Shown here: piece after piece, positions 1-5,286 of the stretch
How positions within the stretch are numbered: the stretch's first letter is position 1
Layout: each line of letters begins with the position of its first letter
DNA from: Prevotella sp. UBA7764
GTDB taxonomy: Bacteria; Bacteroidota; Bacteroidia; Bacteroidales; Bacteroidaceae
Assembly (NCBI GenBank): GCA_002481295.1
Contig: DLDU01000033.1
Coordinates: 18,298-24,203, forward strand
Direction of reading: 5' to 3'
DNA length: 5,906 nucleotides
Notes under the pieces: model-generated
The model's input: only the letters and a program-made list of their open reading frames with translations
Database searches by the model: none
Told to the model about the DNA's origin: nothing
Made by a program: the position numbers and the translations under genes

Positions 1-1778
1 AAGGCAAAGCGCAGTTGCGTGCGTGTCTTCTGATAGTTGAGCAGTCCTTGCAGATGGAGGTGATCGATCATGCTCATGTCCTCATCGTCCCACCAGTAGT
101 GGCGGCTCTGATAGTGACGATAGTAGAACGAGGGCTTCTCGTGGGCATAGAACCCCGAGGCGGCGAGTGTCATCGTGTCCTTGAAAAGCGGGAAGTTGAG
201 GTCCACGCCGCCGTTGATGTGTATCTCGCCAGCGTTGATGCCGGCCACGCCGAGCTGTCCGGTCACGTTGTAGTGCAGCGTCTTGCCCTGCGTCTTGCTG
301 AGTTGCGCGCCAATGCTCAGCGCGTTTTCGTTCCAAGAGCTGACACCTGCGGAGTCGGGAAGCGTGAAATGGCGCAACTCGTGCTCGGCGAAGATCTTTG
401 CTCCCGTCTTGACCCATTTGTTGAAACCTTCGAGCAGTGAGATGGCAAACGTGTTGCGCAGCGTCCAGCTCTTGGTCTGGTCGTAGATCGAATCGCCGGA
501 GAGCTTCTCCGCCACGGTGTATTTGTCGAGATAATAGTTCTCCGGAGTCTGATAAGCCTCGTAGATGCGGCGGTAGTTGTCAAAGGCGATGGTATGGATG
601 AAACTGGTGACCGGCACGTATTCGTTCTTGAGCCACGAGGTGTCGGCCTTGGCTTTTTTCTCGGCAGCGATGAGGCTGTCGGCGACGGCCTTGCTGCTGA
701 CGCTGATGCGTCCGCCTTTGGCGATGGAGTCGGTCTTGGCAGGTCCTTCGGCGATCTTGGCGCCGTCGGGTCTTCCGGCAAACTTTTTCTTGTTCTTCAG
801 TTCCTTCTCGGAGAGTTTTGCGCCACGCTTTGCGGCCTCTTTCTCAAGTTTTTCCTTGTCCTTCTGCTCCTGTTCCTCTTTCTTCGACTCCATGGCGAAC
901 TTCTTGGCCTTGATTTCTTCGGCGGTCATCGGCACCTTGCGGTTGAATCCGATGCTGTAGCGCTGAGAGAAGAAGACGTGCTGATTGTCGTTGCGGTTCC
1001 AGTTTTGCGTGAGCATCGTCGGGATCTCGTTTTCGGCATAGTTGTCGGTGAAGGCTTCGGGATGCGTGATGTAGTCGTCGTTGGTGATACCGCCGTTCTC
1101 GGTCACCTTCTCGTGGTTGGTGGAGGCGAGAAGGTGGGCCTGATAGCGCTCGCCAAGGTAGGAGCCGTACATCGTATAGTTGAAATGCGAGGCCGCCTGA
1201 CTGTCGTAATAGCCACGGGCGTAGAGATAGTCGAAGTTGAAACCGACGCCGAGCTTTTTGCCAGCGTTGACGCCGAACTTCGCGGTGAAGTGATCTTCGC
1301 CGTTGGTGCGGTTGCCACAGTTGTTGTACGTGAGGTTGGTGAAGGGCGAGAGCGTGTTGGTGAAGTGAAACTCGCTGACGGACTTCACGAAATAGTCGTA
1401 GGGCTGGGTGAAGATAAACTGCCCGAGGTTGCGGCGGTCAATGAAGATGCGGGCCTGCCGCGCCGATCCGAGGTTGCCCGTAGTGTTGTATTCCCCACGG
1501 AGCCCCGTGGCGAAGACTGTGTTGGGAAACATGTGCGACATGGTGTCGAGGGGCGCGGGCGTGCGGTCGCCAAAACGCTCGTCGACGGTCCAGACATAGA
1601 TGCCCTTGGGTATCTCTTTGTCCGATCCGAGCGAGTCGGTGTTGTTTCTTCCGTTTCTGCGGCTGATGTCTCCGTTCTCGTTGATCTGGTTGAAGCTGTC
1701 GTTGCCTAAGGTGTTTTGCGCCAGGGACAGCGAGCAATGAATAGCGAGGAGGAAAAGCAGCGAGAGTATTTTCTTCAT
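1..1778 (-). CDS. Putative porin, outer-membrane beta-barrel (Porin_10-like), 3' end cut off by the window
   Basis: The frame is open from ATG at 1778 to the window edge, giving 592 residues without the C-terminus. Residues 1-20 form a signal peptide (MKK, then a Leu-rich core, ending SLSLA before QN), so the protein is exported. The mature part shows beta-barrel texture: alternating aromatic and polar residues, many Tyr/Asn/Gly/Phe, and patches such as GFNFDYLYARGYYD (about 180-193) and FYYRHYHSRYYWWDDED near residue 560. I recognise this as the Bacteroidota putative-porin family, from memory of its sequence style; transport substrate unknown. Between about residues 284 and 379 the barrel pattern is broken by a Lys/Glu/Ala-rich stretch, starting MTAEEIKAKKFAMESKKEEQ and ending before DTSWLKNEYVPVTSFIHT. 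The start codon overlaps the stop of the preceding small membrane-protein gene (ATGA), so translation is probably coupled. The identity as an outer-membrane barrel is fairly secure; pore activity is inferred. Confidence 0.85.
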   Translation of the reverse strand, partial: MKKILSLLFLLAIHCSLSLAQNTLGNDSFNQINENGDISRRNGRNNTDSLGSDKEIPKGIYVWTVDERFGDRTPAPLDTMSHMFPNTVFATGLRGEYNTTGNLGSARQARIFIDRRNLGQFIFTQPYDYFVKSVSEFHFTNTLSPFTNLTYNNCGNRTNGEDHFTAKFGVNAGKKLGVGFNFDYLYARGYYDSQAASHFNYTMYGSYLGERYQAHLLASTNHEKVTENGGITNDDYITHPEAFTDNYAENEIPTMLTQNWNRNDNQHVFFSQRYSIGFNRKVPMTAEEIKAKKFAMESKKEEQEQKDKEKLEKEAAKRGAKLSEKELKNKKKFAGRPDGAKIAEGPAKTDSIAKGGRISVSSKAVADSLIAAEKKAKADTSWLKNEYVPVTSFIHTIAFDNYRRIYEAYQTPENYYLDKYTVAEKLSGDSIYDQTKSWTLRNTFAISLLEGFNKWVKTGAKIFAEHELRHFTLPDSAGVSSWNENALSIGAQLSKTQGKTLHYNVTGQLGVAGINAGEIHINGGVDLNFPLFKDTMTLAASGFYAHEKPSFYYRHYQSRHYWWDDEDMSMIDHLHLQGLLNYQKTRTQLRFA

Positions 1779-1996
1779 TTCAGGAATCTTAGTCCGCATT
1801 CGATGATCTTGAAAACCATGGAAGCGAGAATGATGATCGTGCCGACGGTGTTGTCGGACCAATAGAACACGGCGATGCCGATGAGCGCGCCGATCATGAA
1901 GATGGCGTTGAGCCAGTTGCGCAAAACGGGATACTGTCCCCGGCGCTTGATAGGCTCGAGCCTGCTGCGGTGTTCAATCTGTGAGTTGTCGTCCAT
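1775..1996 (-). CDS. Small two-helix membrane protein of unknown function
   Basis: This 73-residue protein starts at ATG 1996 and stops at TGA 1777-1775. The N-terminal 27 residues are polar and basic (HRSRLEPIKRRG). Two hydrophobic segments follow: about 28-46 (WLNAIFMIGALIGIAVFYW) and about 50-66 (TVGTIIILASMVFKIIE), joined by a short SDN turn and followed by a basic end (RFLK). The positive charges at both ends suggest a helical hairpin with both termini in the cytoplasm and the turn in the periplasm. There is no cleavable signal peptide. The stop overlaps the porin start by 4 bp, so the two genes are very probably cotranscribed and translationally coupled. I do not recognise a named family. 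It is a convincing gene despite its size, because of the membrane pattern and the tight coupling; a role linked to the porin is only a guess. No good TAnnTTTG promoter is visible directly upstream. Confidence 0.8.
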   Translation of the reverse strand: MDDNSQIEHRSRLEPIKRRGQYPVLRNWLNAIFMIGALIGIAVFYWSDNTVGTIIILASMVFKIIECGLRFLK

Positions 1997-2031
1997 CTGT
2001 CAATCTTTTGTTTGCTTTGTTGTTTGCTAAA

Positions 2032-2050
2032 GGGAAGGGGGAGGGGGGGG
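2032..2050 (+). other. G-run cluster, possible G-quadruplex
   Basis: Runs of 3, 5 and 8 consecutive G (2032-2034, 2037-2041, 2043-2050) are separated by AA and A. The 8-G run can supply two tracts, so four G3 tracts with very short loops are available on the plus strand, which is the template strand for the small membrane-protein gene starting 36 bp away. The run of 8 G is also a candidate for slippage. Structure formation is inferred, not shown. Confidence 0.45.
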
Positions 2051-2102
2051 AGCGCAGGAGCATGCGGGGCAAGGGGCGCGGATGGCTGTTGGCAAGGGGG
2101 CG

Positions 2103-2122
2103 CGCCTGGTTATAACCAGGCG
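2103..2122. repeat. Perfect 20-bp palindrome
   Basis: The half-site CGCCTGGTTA is followed directly by its exact reverse complement TAACCAGGCG. As DNA it is a symmetric site for a dimeric regulator; as RNA it could fold into an 8-bp stem with a UAUA loop. It lies 107 bp upstream of the small membrane-protein start and 113 bp downstream of the DUF4468 stop. No U tract follows on the minus strand, so a standard terminator is not supported. It could be an operator, a transcript-end hairpin, or chance. Confidence 0.55.
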
Positions 2123-2168
2123 AACGGAACACCAAAACCACAGGGCTGCGCGTGGGGACTCTTTTCCG

Positions 2169-2204
2169 GCTCGCGAGGGAGCGGGGGCTCAGCTCGCGAG
2201 GGAG
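2169..2204. repeat. Two 13-bp direct repeats with palindromic cores
   Basis: GCTCGCGAGGGAG occurs at 2169-2181 and again, identical, at 2192-2204, a period of 23 bp. Each contains the 8-bp palindrome CTCGCGAG (2170-2177 and 2193-2200), so the two copies can also pair with each other as an 8-bp stem around a 15-nt loop. A weaker third copy, GCTCTTGAG, begins at 2212. The stretch lies just past the stop of the DUF4468 gene and may form structure in its 3' untranslated region. Confidence 0.5.
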
Positions 2205-2234
2205 AAGACCCGCTCTTGAGAGGGTGGGAAGGGA

Positions 2235-2900
2235 TCAGTATTTGATCTCTAAGGCTTTGCAGATCTTGCCGAAGATGTTGTCCTTGCGGTCGATAGTCTT
2301 GCGGCGGAACTTGCCACTGCCTTTGTAGAGCTTGGCCTTCTTCTTGTTTAGTGCGTGCTTGTCCGTGATCCAGTCGTCAGCCTTGACCGACATGCCCTCG
2401 GAATCGCCGCGGTCCATCTCATACTGATAGGAGATGCGCTCCATGGTGCAGTGGATGTGGCCGTCAGTAGCCTGGGCGATGATCGTGTAGTTAAATACGG
2501 TGCGGTCGAGCGAGAGGAAGGAGCTTTGGAAGACCAGCCACTCTTTGTAGCGGGCGGCAATGGTGTGCTCGCCTTTGTTGACCACGGATATCTTGCTGTT
2601 GGGGAACTCGCATTGCTCCTGGGTGAGCGCCTGCAGGGCACCGTAGACGGCGGAATAGATCTGGTCAGCAGTCTTTCCGGGTACATCGCGGTCGAGTGTG
2701 AAGACCACCTTGCCGTCGATCTCGGGCACAGCACCGGCGAGATACTTGGCATCCTCCAGCTTTTTCTGTGCTTCGGCCTTGGCTTTTTTGGCCTGCTCCG
2801 CCTTGATCTGCGTGGAGTCTACAGTGGGTGCTTCCCATGTGTTTTGGGCCATACTTGCCAAGGGCAGCATGGCCAGCAATGCGATGATGATTTTCTTCAT
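2235..2900 (-). CDS. Secreted DUF4468 domain protein
   Basis: This complete 221-residue protein starts at ATG 2900. Residues 1-18 form a clear signal peptide (MKKIIIALLAMLPLASMA, then QN), so it reaches the periplasm or beyond; there is no lipobox cysteine. Residues 31-52 are a Lys/Ala/Glu-rich helical linker. Residues about 58-161 match, by my recognition, the DUF4468 domain of Bacteroidota: VPEIDGKVVFTLDRDVPGKT, a helix with YSAVYGALQAL, then the beta strands KISVVNKGEHTIAARYKEWLVF and TVFNYTIIAQATDGHIHCTMERISYQYE. The last 36 residues form an unusually basic tail (KKKAKLYKGSGKFRRKTIDRK). The molecular function of this family is not known to me. It has its own canonical promoter 26 bp upstream, and a structured gap separates it from the next gene, so it is probably transcribed alone or as the first gene of a loose unit. 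Confidence 0.85.
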   Translation of the reverse strand: MKKIIIALLAMLPLASMAQNTWEAPTVDSTQIKAEQAKKAKAEAQKKLEDAKYLAGAVPEIDGKVVFTLDRDVPGKTADQIYSAVYGALQALTQEQCEFPNSKISVVNKGEHTIAARYKEWLVFQSSFLSLDRTVFNYTIIAQATDGHIHCTMERISYQYEMDRGDSEGMSVKADDWITDKHALNKKKAKLYKGSGKFRRKTIDRKDNIFGKICKALEIKY

Positions 2901-2925
2901 AATCCTAAGTTTGCCTATAATATTG

Positions 2926-2955
2926 CAAAGTTACGAAATAATGTGGTATTACAAA
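2926..2955 (-). promoter_or_regulatory. Bacteroidota-type promoter of the DUF4468 gene
   Basis: Read on the minus strand, TTTG (2955-2952) is followed after 18 bp by TAACTTTG (2933-2926). This fits the -33 TTTG and -7 TAnnTTTG elements used by the primary sigma factor of Bacteroidota. The expected transcription start near 2920 gives a leader of about 20 nt, AT-rich and without a strong Shine-Dalgarno site, as is usual in this phylum. Confidence 0.75.
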
Positions 2956-2986
2956 GGCGGGGTGTCGGTTTTAACGTTTGTTTGGT

Positions 2987-3058
2987 ATAGAAGGGATAGA
3001 TGATATAGAAGCTATAGAGACTATAGGAGCCATAGAAGAGATAGGGAGGATAGAGAGA
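2987..3058. repeat. 9-bp tandem array, eight units
   Basis: The motif ATAG recurs at exactly 9-bp intervals, at 2987, 2996, 3005, 3014, 3023, 3032, 3041 and 3050. The units are ATAGAAGGG, ATAGATGAT, ATAGAAGCT, ATAGAGACT, ATAGGAGCC, ATAGAAGAG, ATAGGGAGG and ATAGAGAGA, so the consensus is about ATAGAAGNN: the first four bases are invariant and the rest vary. The array lies between the uvrB 3' end and the DUF4468 promoter, 32 bp upstream of its -33 box. It is a diverged minisatellite or an array of binding sites; the sequence does not say which. Confidence 0.85.
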
Positions 3059-3091
3059 CGGCAAGGCGTACTGCCCCCTGCCATTCTTTGC

Positions 3092-3154
3092 TTATTCTTT
3101 TAGCTCTTCTTGTTATTCTTTCAGCTCTTCTTGTTATTCTTTCAGCTCCAACTG
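3092..3154 (-). repeat. 21-bp tandem triplication of the uvrB 3' end including its stop codon
   Basis: Three 21-bp units lie end to end: 3134-3154 (the last codons and stop of uvrB), 3113-3133 and 3092-3112. The two outer units differ from each other at one base and the coding unit differs from its neighbour at four. On the minus strand they read QLELKE-stop, QEELKE-stop and QEELKE-stop in one unbroken register, so each unit carries its own TAA. The simplest explanation is tandem duplication of the gene's tail by slippage or unequal exchange. Confidence 0.9.
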
Positions 3155-5173
3155 CTTTTCGAGCCTTACGATCTCGTCGCGATACTGTGCGGCTTGTATG
3201 AAGTCGAGGTTCTTGGCAGCCTGCTCCATGAGTGCCTTGGTGTTGGCGATGCTCTTCTCCAGCTCCGGTCGCGTCATGCGCAGGATGATTGGGTCGGCAG
3301 CCACTTCAGTGGTTTCTTCCGGTCCGCTGTACGCAATCGGCTTGTCTGTAGCTCGGCGCATGCTCGTCTCCTCGCTCTTGGCCTGTGGCATGGAACTCTT
3401 GATGGCCTTGACAATCTGCTTGGGTGTGATGTGGTGGTCCTCGTTGTATTTGAGCTGAATGCTTCTGCGGCGGGCCGTCTCGTCGATCGTCTTCTGCATA
3501 CTGTCGGTGATGGTGTCGGCATACATGATCACTTTGCCATTGACATTACGGGCGGCACGTCCGGCAGTCTGCGTCAGTGAACGGTGAGAACGCAGGAAGC
3601 CCTCCTTGTCGGCATCGAGGATGGCAACCAAAGAAACCTCCGGCAGGTCGAGGCCTTCACGCAGAAGGTTCACGCCGACAAGTACGTCATAGACACCGGC
3701 GCGCAGGTCGTTCATGATCTGCACACGGTCGAGCGTGGCCACGTCGCTATGGATGTAGTTGGCCTTCACGCCGTGGTTGAGCAGGTATTCGGTGAGCTCC
3801 TCGGCCATGCGCTTGGTCAGCGTGGTGACCAGGACACGCTCGTCGTGGTGACTGCGGGTGAGGATTTCGTCGAGCAGATCGTCGATTTGGTTTTCCGAGG
3901 GGCGTACCTCTATCTCCGGGTCGAGCAGTCCCGTGGGTCGGATGAGCTGTTCCACGACGACGCCGTCAGCCTCCTGAAGTTCGTAGTCGGCCGGTGTGGC
4001 AGAGACATAGATGACCTGGTGGATCATCTCGTGGAACTCCTCGAAGCGCAGGGGACGGTTGTCGAAGGCTGCCGGAAGGCGGAAACCATACTGCACGAGG
4101 TTTTGCTTGCGGGCACGGTCGCCGCCATACATCGCACTGATCTGCGGTACGCTGACATGACTCTCGTCGATGACTATCAGATAGTCCTTGGGGAAGAAGT
4201 CGAGCAGACAGTACGGCCGTTGCCCCGGCTCACGGCCGTCGAAGTAGCGGGAGTAGTTCTCTATGCCCGAGCAATGGCCGAGTTCCTTGATCATCTCCAG
4301 GTCGTACTCTACGCGTTCCTTGATGCGTTGCGCCTTCAGATCATCGCCCATCTCCTTGAAGTAGTCGATCTGCTTGGCGAGATCGTCCTGGATATGGCTC
4401 ACGGCACTGTTGGTTTGCTCCTGCGTGGTGACAAAGAGGTTGGCAGGATAGATGTGATAGTCTTCGAAGCGCTGAAGCGTGTGCATGGTCACGGCGTCGC
4501 ATTCCTCGATGCTGTCGATCTCGTCGTCCCACCACGTCACGCGCAGGATGTTGTCGCTGTAGGCCATGGCGATGTTCACCGTGTCGCCTTTCACCGAGAA
4601 GCAGCCACGTTGCAAGTCGATGTCGTTGCGGACATAGAGTGCTGTGACGAGCTTGCGCAGAAACACGTTGCGGTCGATTTTCTCGCCTTGCTTGATGTCG
4701 ATGATGCTTTCCTGCATGGCCACGGGACCGCCCATGCCGTAGATACACGACACCGACGACACCACGATGACATCCTGGCGACCCGAGAGCAGATCGCTGA
4801 CAGCGGCCAGCCTCAGCTTGTCGATTTCCTCGTTGATGGCCAGATCCTTCTCGATATACAGGTCTGTGGCCGGCAGATATGCCTCGGGTTGGTAGTAGTC
4901 GTAATAAGAGACATAGTAGTCCACGGCATTGTTGGGGAAGAATCCTTTCATCTCCTCATAGAGCTGTGCGGCCAAAGTCTTGTTGTGGCTCAGCACCAGC
5001 GTGGGCTTGTTGACGTTGGCGATGACGTTGGCAACGGTAAAAGTCTTGCCCGATCCGGTGACACCGAGCAACACCTGTGCGGGGTCTCCGTGCTCGATGC
5101 CCTCGGTGAGTTGGCGTATCGCCTGTGGCTGATCGCCTGTTGGCTTGTATTTTGAAGTGAGTTGGAAGTTCAT
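3134..5173 (-). CDS. uvrB: Excinuclease ABC subunit UvrB
   Basis: This is the complete 679-residue UvrB, the normal length for the family. In nucleotide excision repair UvrA loads it at DNA lesions; it verifies the damage with its helicase-like ATPase and recruits UvrC for incision in the cytoplasm. Visible motifs in order: Walker A GVTGSGKT (37-44, Lys43); the Tyr-rich damage-probing beta-hairpin YYDYYQPEAYLPATD (90-104); VVSSVSCIYGMGGP; motif II DESH (Asp336-Glu337); IYVSATP; GVNLLREGLDLPEVSLVAILDADKEGFLRS; motif VI QTAGRAARN with Arg539 and Arg542; and a C-terminal UVR domain (about 636-671, ELEKSIANTKALMEQAAKNLDF) that binds UvrA and UvrC. The start is secure because MNFQLTSKYKPTGDQPQAI is the standard N-terminus and the next Met lies past Walker A. 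The last 21 bp belong to a tandem repeat that continues past the stop. No key residue appears to be missing. Confidence 0.98.
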   Translation of the reverse strand: MNFQLTSKYKPTGDQPQAIRQLTEGIEHGDPAQVLLGVTGSGKTFTVANVIANVNKPTLVLSHNKTLAAQLYEEMKGFFPNNAVDYYVSYYDYYQPEAYLPATDLYIEKDLAINEEIDKLRLAAVSDLLSGRQDVIVVSSVSCIYGMGGPVAMQESIIDIKQGEKIDRNVFLRKLVTALYVRNDIDLQRGCFSVKGDTVNIAMAYSDNILRVTWWDDEIDSIEECDAVTMHTLQRFEDYHIYPANLFVTTQEQTNSAVSHIQDDLAKQIDYFKEMGDDLKAQRIKERVEYDLEMIKELGHCSGIENYSRYFDGREPGQRPYCLLDFFPKDYLIVIDESHVSVPQISAMYGGDRARKQNLVQYGFRLPAAFDNRPLRFEEFHEMIHQVIYVSATPADYELQEADGVVVEQLIRPTGLLDPEIEVRPSENQIDDLLDEILTRSHHDERVLVTTLTKRMAEELTEYLLNHGVKANYIHSDVATLDRVQIMNDLRAGVYDVLVGVNLLREGLDLPEVSLVAILDADKEGFLRSHRSLTQTAGRAARNVNGKVIMYADTITDSMQKTIDETARRRSIQLKYNEDHHITPKQIVKAIKSSMPQAKSEETSMRRATDKPIAYSGPEETTEVAADPIILRMTRPELEKSIANTKALMEQAAKNLDFIQAAQYRDEIVRLEKQLELKE

Positions 5174-5178
5174 AAGTG

Positions 5179-5186
5179 CAAATATA
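5179..5186 (-). promoter_or_regulatory. Probable -7 promoter element of uvrB, very close to the start codon
   Basis: On the minus strand TATATTTG matches TAnnTTTG, followed by CACTT and then the uvrB ATG. No TTTG lies at the expected -33 distance (the region reads about TACGC). Only five bases separate the box from the ATG, so if this is the promoter the transcript would have almost no leader. I found no other TAnnTTTG match on this strand in the 113-bp gap. Confidence 0.55.
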
Positions 5187-5237
5187 CGACTTTTATGGCA
5201 TTGCGCGTATATTTTATGCTAAAAAATGTTCTATGCC

Positions 5238-5268
5238 TTTGTTAATAAAATATTTATATGTAAATTTG
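5238..5268 (+). promoter_or_regulatory. Bacteroidota-type promoter of bamD
   Basis: TTTG (5238-5241) and TAAATTTG (5261-5268) are separated by 19 bp, an excellent match to the phylum's -33 and -7 consensus. The box ends 18 bp before the bamD ATG, giving an expected leader of roughly 12-14 nt. No strong Shine-Dalgarno sequence is seen; the leader is A-rich just before the start. Confidence 0.8.
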
Positions 5269-5286
5269 CAGTTCAAAAGTGTAGAT

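Larger units (their letters stand above)
1997..2234. other. Gene-free gap, G-rich and repeat-rich on the plus strand
   Basis: This gap lies between the DUF4468 gene and the small membrane-protein gene, both on the minus strand. The plus strand is strikingly G-rich and the minus-strand transcript would be correspondingly C-rich. It holds a G-run cluster, a 20-bp palindrome and two 13-bp direct repeats (listed separately), and a 9-bp direct repeat TTGTTTGCT at 2008-2016 and 2020-2028 just upstream of the small gene. An open plus-strand frame crosses it, but its Gly/Arg/Ala-rich product looks like translation of low-complexity DNA, so I do not call a gene. I see no terminator with a U tract. Confidence 0.6.

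Noticed and set aside
594..1709. A 371-codon plus-strand open frame opposite the porin gene.
   Set aside because: The minus-strand frame has a signal peptide and barrel pattern throughout; the plus frame is Val/Gly/Glu low-complexity sequence with no promoter or recognisable domain.
2103..2122. The palindrome as a rho-independent terminator.
   Set aside because: No U tract follows on the minus strand, where the neighbouring genes are transcribed.
2012..2245. A 77-codon plus-strand frame across the G-rich gap.
   Set aside because: Its Gly/Arg/Ala/Ser-rich composition simply follows the G-rich DNA. No promoter or ribosome site is seen, and it runs into the antisense of the DUF4468 3' end.
2233..2247. 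Short inverted repeat GATCA-GTATT-TGATC over the DUF4468 stop codon.
   Set aside because: The stem has only five AT-containing pairs and overlaps codons; likely chance.
2355..2990. A 211-codon plus-strand open frame opposite the DUF4468 gene.
   Set aside because: The opposite strand has a signal peptide, a recognisable domain and a canonical promoter; this one has none of these.
2978..3103. A plus-strand frame through the 9-bp array that would encode Ile-Glu/Gly-X tripeptide repeats.
   Set aside because: It has only a TTG start, no promoter, and ends soon after the array; openness follows from the 9-bp period. Treated as a DNA repeat.
2987..3154. Possible CRISPR array.
   Set aside because: Units of 9 and 21 bp are directly abutting, with no spacers and no cas gene nearby.
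3584..5155. A 523-codon open frame on the plus strand opposite uvrB.
   Set aside because: It lies wholly antisense to a certain uvrB. Its product shows no family features, only His/Val/Asp/Leu-rich sequence typical of the complement of GC-rich codons.
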